Below are positions 36,701-51,700 of a DNA stretch of 58,000 nt, one piece after another. The position numbers were made by a program, and so were the translations under genes. This stretch comes from Diphasiastrum complanatum. Taxonomy: Eukaryota; Streptophyta; Lycopodiopsida; Lycopodiales; Lycopodiaceae. The stretch lies in contig CM055096.1 of the NCBI GenBank assembly GCA_029204225.1, positions 42,096,901-42,154,900 of the forward strand, in the 5' to 3' direction. The notes under the pieces are model-generated. The model was not told the DNA's origin. It saw only the letters and a program-made list of their open reading frames with translations, and searched no databases. How positions within the stretch are numbered: position 1 is the first letter of the stretch; the number at the start of each line of letters is the position of its first letter.

Positions 36701-39700
36701 GAGCTTTAATCTGATACCCACATTACCCACAAAATTATTAAAAAAAAAAATGTTTCTCAGAAACGCTCCCCCAAACCAGAAACGTGTTTCTAATCGCATT
36801 TCTGAATGCGTTTCTGGATGGGGGTTTGCAACTATCCAACCAGGTACTATTTTCAGGCTACATAATTAACATTAGTTTCAAGCTCCTCTAGCAGGGAATT
36901 CTTTTGTGTCATACTAAGGATGATTGATGGGGCACAAAAGGAAAATGTTCCTCTCCTTCTCACAACATCTCTCACTTTCATCCATTTTCCTAGTTTATGC
37001 ATTGGGATGGTTTCTATCTTATACCACAACCATCTTCTACTAAAGTGATATGGAAAGTCATTGGCTCATGGACTAAACAAATTTCCTTTCATGTCTATTA
37101 ATCTATTAATCTTGTACGAGAAATTTTGAAATACAAAGTGCAACAATTTATGGCAATTTTCTTTTTGATAGTCTATCTTGTATTAATGGGGTAATTGTAA
37201 GAATGAAGTTCAACATGGCATTGGAACTTACAAGTATGAGCTTCTGGAAAACTGAAGGCTTCCACCCATCACCAAACTAGTTTAAAATGTCAAACTACAC
37301 CAAACTATCATTTTGATGCCTTATCTCATCATTTAAGCTTTAAAAATATTCTAGATAAGGAGTTCAACAATTTTCTCTCTAAGTTTTTTACTTGCAATTG
37401 ATCTAGTTTTGAGAAACATTGTGATCAAACATAGAAGAGAATACACATACCTCAATAAAGCGTTGGAGAACAATCATAATTGGTGGGAGAATAACGATCT
37501 CCACGATAATATGTTGTATATGGGAGAATAACGATCTCCACGATAATATGTTGTATATGATCTGAATATGTTGATCTAGTTGAGCTACTTGATGGTGTAG
37601 TGAGCAACATGTGCTAATTGAACTAAGAGCTATGCATCTTATCCATCCGTTATCAATAGTAAGGCATTATGGCCTGTAGACTATTTTATTACATGTAACT
37701 ATCCTCCTCAAAAAGATAGTGTAAACCATTGATATAATGAAAATGCCTAGGCTAGATGAGAAGATTGATGTTGCCAAAATATTGTTGTTAGAACAACAAA
37801 AAGTGAAGTTATTGATGTAGTGACATAAGATAATACTACAAAAGTGATCCATTGAAGACGAACATGCAAATTGTACCATAATTGCATTGGGTGTTCTAGA
37901 ATGCGTCTCGAGAATTCCCATTAGGGTTTCTCGGAACTCTACTGTTTTTACTTTCTTTTTTTGTTTTTTGAGGTTTTGATTTATTCCTAGTGTTTGTAAA
38001 AACATTTAGGCTTTTTTTCTTTATTTTGAGTTTTTAAACCTGTTTTTAGATGCATGTTCTAATTTATAACTTAAAAAAATAGATAGAAAAGTGCTCATGT
38101 TCCAGACCGCAGATGCAGCGGAACATGTTCTGCTCCATGCAATGCACATATTGGAGAAGTAGCTACAAAATAGTAATTTTGAAGACACATGTTTATCACA
38201 ATGTTGTACAAATAGATCAGGAATGCCAAATAAGGCAATACTTTGGACCTAATGACTGATGTATACCACGAATGTTGATATGTCAATGTGATGATCAAGA
38301 ACGTCAAACAAAGGCATGTGTATGAAAAGAAATGACTAAAATATGCGACAAGAAATTGACGAGTGAATACAAAGAGAAAACAAGCAAGTTAGATGGCCCA
38401 AGTGTGCCACATGAATGCAATAGTAGTTAGTGTGGTGTACATAAAGATGTTCCATGCCAATTTTATAGAATAACCAGTAATGTCGACAATAAGTGCCTAG
38501 TCATGTATAGAAACATATCAATCTAATTATGTGGATGATGAATGCCAAGTAGCAACATCAATATTTGCTCATAAGAGTTTGAGCAAGCATTATGCAACAT
38601 GAATTTTAGAGGAACTAAAATAGATGATGCATAATACACCAGTAGAGTTGTAAAGGCCAAATCCGTGACTGAGAAGTACGAAAATAGCCCAATGTAGGTT
38701 TGCAGACCTTGGATAGAATTGCCGAATTTAAATGCCTAGCTTTGGAGTATCTTGACTCCTATAAAAGATACAAACAATGAAAGTTGGAGAAAGCTAACTA
38801 AGAAATGATGGAGAGCATCAAAATTACAAAGGAATCAGTTAAGTTTGTTAAGCAAGTTGTTGAAGAAAAGTCATTGTTGGAAGTGGTAGATTTGATAGAA
38901 TAGGTTGAAGTAGCCTAAAAATGTTGGTTTGATGTTCAAGTCAAAATTCTATGGGTTCCTTTGATCATTTGGGCTGGCTAAGAAGAAAAAAACAATTGTA
39001 TTTTTTGGATGCTTTTTAGGGTTATGGAAACTTGGAAAATAGTTTCTAGTGTAAAGTGATCAATTGGTGATGTAATTGAATGTTCTATAGCTCTAAACAA
39101 TCAAAACCAGTTGAGGATGTCAGTAACATCCTCATGAGGTGACATGGCATCAATAGCTCTCATGGAGATGTAAAAGATTAGGGTGCACTCTTAGGGCTGG
39201 ATCCTTAACAACTTGTCAAACGCAGTTGGAAAATCAATTTCTAGGGCCCTTTGGAGGGCGAGTAGGCAACACTGGCCTATAGGGTATATTACGACTAGGA
39301 AGCACGATGCTTTAGGTCAAGAGACTGATCCCTAACCTTGACCTCATCCTAGAGGATAATTATAGCTGGCATCACGCAGAACTAGGGTTAAACAAAGCTT
39401 AGGTAATATCGTGAGGTAAGCAGGTCACATGACTTTTTGAATTCATTGGAAAAGTTGAGCCTCAGAATCTCAAAAACTTCAAGAAGAAGAATCAAACTTT
39501 GAAAGACTTTGAAGTTTGAAAAAGTTTCATTTTGAAGGCCATGAAGGCGTTTGATATGTGCGATACATTTTAAAGGCCGCAACACTTCACAATGAAGAGA
39601 TTGTTCAAAAGAGACATTCGAATACTTGCAAGTATGATACATCAAGGATAGAGAGATTGCCCCATGTTAGTGCCTAGGAAGTTGGTGACATGCCGAATCA

Positions 39701-42700
39701 AGAATCATTCAATTTGAAGACCATTGGCCAATTTATGCCAAATTTGGTGAAGGGAGGACATAGGTGAATCTTGGTAGACTGATGTTCGCAAGTTAGTGGT
39801 GGCATTGTACACATTAGAGCTGAAATATCAATAGGAAAAAATGGCCAATATGGGCAAATCAGTACTTGAAGAGGCAAGCAAGCTAGATGGTGTGTCAAAT
39901 TATGTTTTCTGGAAATTCAAGATGAAAATTATCCTACTAGAGAAAGAGCTATGGGATATTGTCACCAAGGATGAGCATAGGCCATTTGTGGAGCCTAATG
40001 TCAAAGCCTATGATAGGAGAGTGTCACTTTATCAATATTTTGGTCAAAGATCATGTCATTTGTCATATAAGTGATGTTGTAGTACCTCTCCGCAATCTTG
40101 GGATGCTTTGAAGGAATAGTCCAAAATGGTAAATCCATCTTGCGCTCTATTTCTACAAACCAAACCAAATAGTGTTCGAAGGGAGGAAGGTGAGCAGATT
40201 CATGGTTTCTTGACCACATTCAAGGCATTTCAAGAAGAACTCCCATCCATTGGTGAATTTCCATAGGTTCCTCCATGTCCATCTTCATCTTTAGTTGCTC
40301 CAGGCATTGCGATTAATTGGATGATGCTCGTTGATATGTAACTATGCCTCATCTCTATAGATATTGGTGAATGTCCCATATTTGTGAATTCTTGTTTATC
40401 ACCAATAGACACTTGTGCAATTGTCTCATCTTTAGATACATGTGTCAACATCTCATCCATAGAGATCAATGTATATATAGGAAGTAACTACAAAATCTTA
40501 GGGTGATGTTGTGGATGAGACAAGAGCTAGGTTCACAGTCGAGTCCATACAGACCGCTCTTGGTTATGCTTGCACATGGCCATTTGCAACTAATGTACCA
40601 ATATCTAGAGATGAGGTTCCAATAGTAGTATCTACAAGGTAAATGGGTCTTTGGGTGTTCCAAATGCGCTAAAGGTTTAAGACCTAGGTCACAAGGCCCA
40701 CCATGTGTGGATGATACATAAGAAGACCTGCATTGAGATTTTGTTGCTAGTTCTATAGCTTGTTGCCAATGAGGTGCAAACATAGCTATGGCATGGGGAA
40801 CAAACATATCTAGTTGAGGTACTACCGCTTGTTCATTTAGATAATCTCTTGGTTTCTACAATTTAAGAAAAGTTTGGTGCTTGTTCAGTGGATAGTAGGC
40901 ATGCCTATGCTCTAGGAATTTTAGAGGAGCTTCTTACCAAGTATGATACTTTTAGTAGGAGCAATTGTGTTACATACGGCTTCAAACACTTTGTCACCTT
41001 GTGTAGTTTTATTCAGGGGGCTCTTTCTCCTATTGTTAAGTAAGTGTTAGGCATTTCATCAGTTCATCTTGATGTTTGGTCCTCATGATTCCTTTGTATA
41101 GGTTGGGATCCGTCCACAAACATTTAATAATTGGTGAAGGTGATTGCAAATTAAGGAGTTTCAGCCAATGGTGCCATAATTCAAGTTCAAAAGGGTGTAA
41201 GAAATGATTTTATTGGTAGATAACATGAAGCTTAAGTATTCAATCAAGATAGCTATAGAAACATTACTTGTCAAAGAAGCATTCTTGTTATTGGAAACAT
41301 TTGATGTTGGATTTTATGTTCAAGTAAAATGGCAAGATGATCGAGTTGGGACGATAAACTTCAACTATTTATGCGAAGGTCATTAACATAGTTCACAATG
41401 AAATTGCCAATCATGCTAGAAAATAGGGGGTTTACTGGAGTTTGAAGGTAAAGGGCCTCACAAATGCCAAAGAGTATAACCCTAAATCCATAATGACCTT
41501 CACATGTGGAAAAGGTTTCTTTGAATTTGTTCCGAAGTTGAATGGAAATATGCCGAACATATATTAGTGATGGAGAAGACAAAAAATTCTCCAAGTAGGT
41601 CAAGTAGGCCCTAAATTTGAGGGATACAATGACTATCTTTTGTGGTAATTTTGCTTAAAGTTAAGTTAGTGAATAGTGTTTGGTTTTTCTCGTTGTTTTC
41701 AATCAAGGGAAAGGGAGAAAAAAAAGTCCTAGCATTGGAATTGCAGTCAATTTCGTGAACAAGGATGATGGGGTGTCACAAAGAAGGTTGTTGTTTGGAG
41801 CAGTAAAGCAAGGATGGTGTTGAGATTTTGAAGGGATGATTTGGGTGAGGATGAATTGGAGATGAGAGATGAAATTATGGAAAGTGAATAGATTGAAGGG
41901 GAAAGAATGGTAAAAAATTATGGATCAGATACGATGGTTGAAGGTGAAACAATGGCATTGTCTAAGATGTAAGTGTCGCCGTTAATAGAGAACTTGCACG
42001 AGCTAATATTGGAAGGAATGAGTAACATAAGTAAATCTCTGGAGCCATGAAATATCAAACACAAAATTGTAGTGATTACTTGATGATATGCAAAAATCAT
42101 TGAAATTAAAAAATGTAAAGATGGAAAAAGGCAAGGTGTACACATTGTCAACAAGCATATGCTGACCATTTGCAACTTCCATGCTCAAAGATGATGACGT
42201 AACTAATACTATGACAAGAATTGGTAAATGCTTGGCAATAAAGGTATGATGAAAGCATAGTTGCCCAAAAACACATTTCTGGGCAAAACGTTCCCAGAAA
42301 TGCGCTTCTGAGGTAGAAACGCTGAAAAAAAGAACAATTTTTTTTATACATGATCTATAAATCAAAATAAGGTCTAGAACTTTTTGTTTTCACACAAAAC
42401 ACAAGATAGGAGCTGTTTCCTTCCTTTTTCGAAACTATACAAAGCTAGGTAAATGCCTTGCTAAATGATGCAATTATGGTTGTCATAAACCCTTCCCCTC
42501 GACATGGTGAAGGTCAACCCCATGCTTGTGACATGGTCTAATTGTCAAAATGATCATTTCACCAACTTGTTGGCTAGCCTCTACCCTCGTAACTTTGGTA
42601 GTGACAACTAGGTCCATGATAAACATACTCATGACTTGCATCTTCGGCATTCGCATCTATGACTGCTTGTTGAATGGGTTAATTGAGTCGCTATAGTAAC

Positions 42701-45700
42701 ACACCTGACCTAGCTTGAGCTAGATGCCTAGTCATGGTTGCCACCATAGTAGCTCGTGATCAATTGGCCCTCTGGTAAGTAACTGGTCAAGGGTCATGTG
42801 AGGTCTATCCCTAGGGCCTAGCAATTCTTCTCCCTTTAGGTTGTTATCATTGCTCATTGAAAAAACTTGACACATCCTTTGTAAAATCTATAAACTCTCC
42901 CATATATCCAATAACATTAGTAGTGCCTTAAGCTACTAAAAACTCTAGGCAAATGTGATTTGTAAATCGTCTCTCTTTGATCTAAAATTACTACTATTTA
43001 TATACTTGTTAAGATTGGGATGCTACAATCGCTTATGTCACATGTCCAGTGCTTGCTTAGGTCTATGGCCTAATATATCTAGTTTTTAGTGTAAATTAAT
43101 TCTTGAATCGGTTACTGCTATTCTTACATGAAATTCTAGATGTAGTACATACACCTCTATGTTATCTCCAACTTGGTTCTAACATCATCAAGTCATCACG
43201 ATCAACATTGTTGCCTAGGAGATATCTTAGTGCACTTCCTTGGTAGCGATGACTTCATCTTTGGATGTGCTTCTTAGAATGCATATCTCCCAACCTAATT
43301 TCCTGAATTAAAGAAACCTTCAATGTGTAGCTTTACACTTTGTTGAAGCATAGGAGAGATTTACCAGCTACTACTAGCCTTTACTACATTTGATACATAA
43401 ACTTTGTATGGCTAAATAACATGTAAAATTGTATGGTTAGGTTGTCAAGTTATTGGTCACAATCATAGGTCAGCTCAGTTGGACATTTTCAATGAACATG
43501 TGTTTGTTGTCGATACTCTACCCATAGTGTTTGCATGATATCATCCAAATTTTATTAATCCTTTCACTCTTTCCATGTATTTGTGTATGCTTTCCACTAC
43601 TCGATCCGCTTGTGTTCCTAGATTGGTGAACACCTAATTGTGCACTTGGGACCTGTACATGAGATTATGTATAAGAGAGTGCATTGGCTGGGTGGATCAG
43701 ACTAGCTTTGCCTTCTTGTGGTTATGTTGTTTCCTAAAACTTTCTCTCGAAAACAATTGGCATACCTGCATGTCCAAACATTGAGTTTTTGACAATGCCA
43801 TTGTATCCATCTCTAGGGCTAACTCCCTTGAGGAATTGCTTGTGATTGCTTCTTAATAAATGTCCAATATGAACTACAAATTTTTTAGTGTGTCTCTTTT
43901 CTTTTCCCTGCTCATATATCATTGACATGCAAGACATCATCTAGTAACTATTGATTCAAACATTACTATAATGTGGATGAATATGAGATAAATAAGATGA
44001 AAAATGCCCTCCTTGACATTACCAAAGTCTCACTTAGTTCTAACAAGGTATATGACAATTTTGTATATGTGTCCTCCTAGAGAACATCAGCTACCCCCTT
44101 GGTAGAGATCTTTCAGTGAGATTTTTCACTCCTGTGCAAACTAACAACTTAGTCATTGCCACACAAATGCACAAAGTCCATGCCAAAACCTACAAAGGCT
44201 AAGAATGGGAAATCTTGGTCTCTAATCCAAAACAGTACAAAGACTTAACCTCAATGTCAAGATATCAATATCCACAAATCACATCACGTACAAACAATCT
44301 TCTTCACCTCTTGACTTCATCTCCTAGGCTCATCCTCTAAGCAGGGCTCCATACTAGCCTATCCCTTGGAATGGGGACAATTAGCTAGCCCTTCATTACA
44401 TAGCACACTTTCACTCAACCTTGAGATCCTCATTCTTTCTAGGTAGCAAGCCTCTTGGCATGGCTTTAGTCAAATCCTTCAAAAGTTCTTCTAAACAAGT
44501 TCCTCCGGCTCTCCTAGCTGGAGCTAGGTCTTATTTGAGAGATTAGACAAAATACCTCTTGACTTCCTCTCCCAGGTTCATCCTCTAAGGAAGGCTCCAT
44601 ACCATCCTAGCCTTTGGAATAGGACACTTAGCAATCCACATTCTATCTAGGTGGCTATCCTATGGGTGGTCCTTCACTACATAGCACAGTTTCCCTTGGA
44701 ACTCATCAACCTTGATGCAGCAAGTCTCTTGGCATGTCTATATTCAAATACTTCGAAGATTCTTTTTTCCCAAGTTCCTTCAACTCTCCTAGCTATAACT
44801 AGGTATTATTTGAGAGATCATACAAAGCACATAGAGACAACACACATGCTGCTGAAATACATCTGTTAATTCATACTGCACGATCATGGTTAGTATCATC
44901 CACATGTATCATCTCAAACAACATAAATATGCAAATCACAACTAAACTTTGACCCACAACATAGATGAGAGAAAGGTGCAAGGATTTTTGTCTCTCAAGA
45001 TAAAGAGCACTTTCACATGCTTATTGTTGTAGGCACATTCAGATTAAAAATAGCTGTTGACTGGTTCATTGGAAGCCAATACTAACTTGACAAGTGCTCC
45101 TTAACACAATTTGTTGTTTTAGCAAACTCTAGAAGATGCCCCATACTTGAGGCATCATTGCAACTGAACTGAGCTTTAATTCCTAGTTACAACCTTTTTG
45201 GCCCCCTTAATTGGGCTACATAAAGCCTAGACATTGGGGTTCCACTTGTACCACTCAATTCTTAAACAAGCTTGCTTCAGGTTGCCTATTTACCAATGAA
45301 TAAACTGTAATGAAGGCTTAGTGCCATTCTTTTAGCCTATTACAAAGCTTATAAGAAACTATCATGAAAGCTTTGTAACCATTCAAATAGCATCCTATGA
45401 AAAGTTAAAATTTGAGCAATCCTTTTCCCAATTTTAATCTATGTACATTATAATGAATTCTATGGGGGGCTTTTTAGCATGTTATACCTTTAAGCTATCT
45501 AGTTTGTGACAATATCATCTAAAAAGGTCTAGGACTGTAGCCATACCTGTAACCTGAGGGATTTTGATGAAATCTACAAGAGATACATGTTGATTTAGGA
45601 GAGAATCTTAATCTTTGACATGAACAATGACACTCAAACAGTTTTCAATAGATAATTCTTCAACATAATTGAATTCGATTAACGTGATTAGGTGATACCA

Positions 45701-48700
45701 AATCACACACTTTTTTTTTATAAATCAAATTAAAACATATACAAATGAGAATAGGAGTCGGAGCACATACGCAGCCATGACGGAGGGTGTAGGTAGGGCC
45801 CCATCCTCATCCAACAATGGAAATGCCTTTGTGAAGATGAACATATCATGATGACATTTCTCAAGCGCACTCCACCATTTGGATGAGGGTGGTTGCTTGC
45901 ATCCTCAGTCACGGTTGAGCTTAAACTGATACATTAAAGAATGGGTTTGGAACTTCCCTTCGAGCTATGAGTAAATACAACTGTCAAATCCTTTTATATT
46001 TTCTTTGGACCTAGAAAAATTGAAAATGGCCCCTCTGACATAAAACAAAATCAGGTTGCTAGTCCTTTTGTTTCATGAGATAACCTCTTTCAACAAAGGC
46101 CCAATCCCCTTCAGCCTTTCAATAAGGACCTAGTCCTCTTACAGAAGCTCAACTCCATCAGAAAAAGGCTTCTCTTCCATCCTGTGCAGTACTACCTTTT
46201 TCATAACCTCCTACAATCGCAGTCTTTATGGATGAGCAGCTACCAAACACATGGCAATCTAGTTTCTCTTTGTCCCTGTGTACAATGTTTCAGAATCTTT
46301 TGTCAAATCCACTGTTGGTCAAGGATTTAAACCTTGGTTCTTGAAATAGGTAGGTAGTTTTATGCAGCTCTATAATGACTCTCAATTGGAAGCCTTTGTA
46401 GCACAATAAAGATAAGTGGATTTCCTATAACCAGTGCTCTTGAAACATTTTCCTCTCAACTAGACAGAAATACCATTGGTGCCTAAGTGCAATTGGCTTT
46501 ATCCTAATCCAAAGGTTGATAACCTGTTACACTTTATTTCAATAGGCCAAAAGATTTACACTCTAGTTCTCAGGCTTCTTTTTCTAGGCTTCTAGCCAAA
46601 GACTGCGTACTACACATGATGTTCAAAAGCTTGTTGCTCCACATCAAGTTCAATGGGTGTACTTCAATATCAAGTACCTTAGTTACTAATGTATGGATAA
46701 TTGGTTTTGCCTTGTAAGTTGTAGCTAATGTGTTGTACTCTCTTAGGATCAAGAATGAAGTTTTCAAGATACAAAGTTGGAATTTCCTCCTTATCTTTCA
46801 AAGAAAGGTTAAACCATCCAATGAAGAAATTATTAACTGAAGTTCATTCTCAAAACTTGTTCTTTGAGTTAGAAAGGTGAATTGAGAATCAAAACTTAAG
46901 GTGAAATTCAAAATATAAAAAACCTTTGTAGTGTAATTGCCATAAAATATGCTTTCAAAGGTTAGAACCTCTCCACACTTTTCAATTGAAGGCAATCAAG
47001 CTGAAATGTTATGACAAAATTGGTCTTTCCTAATTTTAAGCATGCTAATAGTAATAGAAATGAAGAGTATAGTAAAAACATTTACATGGAAAAATATGTG
47101 GGATAAACGCAAAGGCTTAAAGTGGGCCAGTTCTTAACCTACAAGGGGGTAAAAGACGTAAAAAAACCTACATGATGTTCAAAATAGGCTAATATAGAAT
47201 CTAGTATAACTTTTTTAATGATTGGCAGGAATTTTGTGAGCATGGCTTCGAACGCTCCAAAATAATCTTTCACATCCTAAAAGTGTCTTCAAAGTCCCAT
47301 AAGCAGCTTGCAACTTTTGGAAGCGAAGATACAGAGTGTGGAAAGCTTGTGTGGCAGCTCTAATGTAGTTGGTCACTCTTTTCTTTGACGTGCTCTATCA
47401 CAGCCCGGATAGAGCACAAGAATCCATTCCTTACAACGCCCCCCTGGCTTAGAGCACAAATTTTATCCTTTTCCTTACTTTGCTACAAATCCGGACCTAA
47501 CATCTTTTTATTAGCTCAATCTCGCTGTTAAAACATTTCTTGTGGACTCCTGTGTCTGAAGAAATAACCAAATTTGTTGAATCCTCCTGCTTGTTGGACA
47601 AAAGCATCATGAATGGACAGGGAACACCTAAATCGAAATTGCATGTTCAATAGGCAACAATGTCTTTCTACTAGCTGTTTATCATGCACAAGTGGAAGTA
47701 CAATGATCCACCTCTTCCTAGCAATGATGGGGGGTTGTGTAAACAACGTAAGTGGATGGAAGAAGTGTTGTTGGCTGCACATGAAGTAGCCAAATCTGAT
47801 TTTTCACAAATAATAAATGGGAATTGTTGGTGTCAACTCAGGCAGGAGTTTGTCTCACGGTAGCTACATGTTTGTCATCCAAATGAACATGTATGTTAGT
47901 ATGAACCTGTGCCTCACTATGGTCCTATTTCTCAACTCTCAACCCTCTGTATTTGTCCATAAGTTACATCAGAAATCACTGCCAAAATCTGTAAACTTGT
48001 GACTCAGCTGAAGCTCCTCAAACTAGATGTATCACACATTAGATTGTGGCCATAGCTACTTGGATCTCTCATCATAGTCGATAGTATCTGAAAATGTTGA
48101 CCTAAATTGGCAATAAGTTTTTTAGAATACTAGGTGTTATTGGCTCCTTGATCTATTTAACTATAACTAGACCTGATCTTAGTTATAGTGTTGGAAAGTT
48201 AAGCCAATTCAAAGGTCTTAGGGATATCAGGAGTAGAGAGATTAACCAACATAAATTGATAGTGGAAATTGACTATTAGCTGTGAAATGTAGAAGTATCA
48301 GCAATTTGTAATCTCAAACTTTGTCAAGCTCGAAAGTGAAATTTGGCAATCAGTATGTTTGTTTTCCTTACATCTCAATGCAAAACTGAGACTAGTATAG
48401 AGGTTGATTCAAATTAGTTATGAACAAAAATGTATGGAAAGTCCAGCAAAAGCATTCTATAAGTGTTAAATGCAAAAAGACTCCAATAAACTTGTGCAAT
48501 GATGGAGGAAGCACCTTGAATAGATCCAATTGAGATCCAATACCAAAAACACCATCCAATTTAGTGTTTACTAGCTTTTCCTTGGCTTTAACTCCACTAT
48601 AAGGCTCCAATTCTTGCAATTCCCTTCACACGTGTGAGTGTACGGCCTGCCCAGGCAGAGGACAGTACCTTGGCTTTAACTCCACTATAAGGCTCCAATT

Positions 48701-51700
48701 CTTGCAATTCCCTTCACACGTGTGAGTGTACGGCCTGCCCAGGCAGAGGACAGTACCTCAACTCTCTAATAAATCACACAAATGCAAAGAACCAAATGCA
48801 AATGGCAAATATCAAGCATAGAGATCACCAACAACAATGATAGAAGGAAAACCAAATTTTTACTCATACATTGATGGAAGAAACCATCACATATTTATAC
48901 ATAAGTAGCTCGGATCTGAGCATTTTAGGGCTTCTCTGAGTCTGAACTCATCATGACCTAACCCTAACATCCAACCTAATAGGTCACTTGATCCACCCTA
49001 ATAGGTCAAGATCTTGAGATCCAAAAACAATGTAAAAATTGCTATTTTTGGCTCCTACTTTTTCTCTAGCCTATCTATGTACATTTTGGCCTTGTTTCAA
49101 AGGTGCCATCACAATGTAGGATGAAGAATAAAGTTCTTGAAAAGCATCCTATGCTATTTGGCACGTGTGACATCCCAGCCATCTTACCAATTACAAATCA
49201 TATGACCAAAATTGGTCCAAACTAGCTTGTGCATTTTTAACACTCCTCACAACTAGTTTGGATCTAACATAGATCTACTAATCACTCCAAGAGATGTTCT
49301 TAACTTTAAGAATGTTGCTCTTTGAAGAGGTTCAGTGAGTATATCAGCCACACACTCACTACTTGATACATGTTTCAAAGAGATCTCCTTTGCTTGCACC
49401 TTTTCCCTCACAAAGTGAGGACATCTCTATGTGTTTGGACCTTGCATGGAAAATTGGATTTGATGCAAGATGTTGGGCTGAGATGTTGTCATTATGGATG
49501 ATTGGTACATCCTTTGGATCCATAATCTTTAGCTCCACTAGCAGTCTCTTGATCCAAAGAACCTCCTTAGTTGTTGTAGTAAGTGCCTTGTACTCGGCCT
49601 CGGTTGAAGAGAGTGAGATTGTTTCTTGCTTCTTTGATAGCCAAGAAACTACTCCATCACCTATGAAGGTTGCATATACACTTGTTGATCTTCTATCTCT
49701 CTTGTCACCTGCAAAATCTGAATCACTATAGGCATGCAAGTCAATTACATCTCCTCTATAAAGTATTCCAAGACACTAAAGCTAAGATCAGGCCTAGTAA
49801 TATTAAGCCACATTAAGGAGCCTATAAGTTGTCTATATAAAATGATGTCCATGAAGGATGTTTCATCATCTTTGTTAGACACTTTTACATCTTGCTCCAT
49901 AGGAGTTTCTACATACTTGCAATCTTGCATCTTAAACTTCTTTAGCAAACTTTGAGCATAGTTTGTTTGACTAATAAAGATAAAATCAGACCCTTTGATG
50001 ACCTCTATGCCCAAAATATAATGAAGATCACCTAGATCTACCATTTTGAACTCTAAGGAAAGATCTACTTTGACTTTCTCAATTCCAATACTATCACCAC
50101 TAAGGATGATGTCATCAACATAGATCAGCAAAAGTACAATACCATGATCATCAAACTTAAGGTATAAGCTAGGATCATATTCACTTTGAGAGAAACCAAG
50201 TGAAGTAAGATAATGATGTAATCTTGAATTCCAAGACCTAGAAGCTTGCTTCAAGCCATAGATGCTCCTTTGTAGATGACAAACTTTGTCCTCCAACCCG
50301 AGCTTAATGAATCCTTGGGGCTGCTCCGGATGTCTTCTTCCAAGAATCCATTATGACGAGACCTTCTTGGGACCCAGTAATCCTAATTCAGAGTTTTTGA
50401 AGGTTCCAATTAAGAATAGCCTCTAGAATAGTAGAGTAACTCACAAGCATACCAAAATTCATTGATTCTTCTGCTTATAGCAATTTTGCAGGTTCCACAA
50501 CATATCCTTAAAAGGGATGTGGTGTTTGTGTAGTGTTACTAGTTCGAGATTGCTAGGTGCTGCATTATTTATGGTCTACTTTTGGTTATGTGTGCTTGAT
50601 TTTGTCTTCAACTTGATACTAGAGCACTTTCCTACCATCAAAAGTCGGGTGCCCCCAGTTTTTAAGGTTTCACTTTTCTTACTTTCGAGGTTTTTGTTTG
50701 TGGCTCTGCTTTTCTCTATCGTTACCTGATTTGTCTTTCCTATTCGATTTAAGCAAAATTTCAAGTCTAGAATTATACATTATATAAGAAAAATAGAAAA
50801 GGAATGGATTCTGATCAACTTGAATGCTCTTTTTTTGCATCACAAAGTGATAAAAGTGATATTTTAAGATGAAAATGCAATATTTCTGTCTTGGTAGTGA
50901 TTATGATAGGTTCCATGTTGCCAGCCAGTACGTTTGCATGTGCGTTTATAGCCCCAAACGTTGGAAAGGTGTGACACATCTAAGAAAGGTTGTTATGTTG
51001 TCACTTTAGATTCTGTGAAACCTTAAAGGTGACAAGTTTAACATGTTTACTCCCATGATCACATACATGAATACAGTTGTAGAAGATGCTGGAACTTAAC
51101 AGAAATGATGACCTTGTAGTACTATCTAGGCATGGGGCTGACCATAAGTCTACTTGGTTTTGGTGGTAAATTTAGTTATTACGTAAATGATTGCGATTTT
51201 TGGTGGCCACCTGTATCAATTTCCCTAGTCTCATTGAAAAATTCTGTTCCTATTGAAGTTATATTGTCATTTGTTGTTCTTCCTCGTACTGTTTCCAAAT
51301 TGTGCTTTCAAAATCTTCAGAAGAAGTTTTGATTCTTGAGTTTGAAATTCTTTGCACCATTACAGAACACACTGACATGGCTAGTAACTTTATTTCTCTT
51401 CAGTCCATTTTCCAGTATCTGTCCCTACTCTCTTAAGTGGCCCACTCTGGTGGACGAAAGGTTTTGAAAAGGCTATCTTGTAAATATATGATAAGGCAGG
51501 AATTTAGAAAGTAGAAAAACAAAGATAGCCTTGTCCTCTAATTTTTCAGGCAATCTATGTAGTATGAACATATGTTACAATTAAAATCCTTTTCTTTGCT
51601 GTCGTTTCGTCTGAAAACTTGTAATTTTCTTCTGATGGTTGAAATGTATTTGTCTTGATTTGGTTTCTATCGACAGGTAAACCATAAGATCAAAACCATC

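Noticed and set aside
45720-46500. Minus-strand frames suggestive of a transposase
   Set aside because: No conserved motif found; frames are short and broken.
47390-47417. 9-bp-arm hairpin as a terminator or recombination site
   Set aside because: An isolated short inverted repeat deep in an intron; expected by chance in this length.
48582-48757. Repeat-spacer array such as CRISPR
   Set aside because: Only two adjacent copies with no spacers, in a plant intron; it is a tandem duplication.
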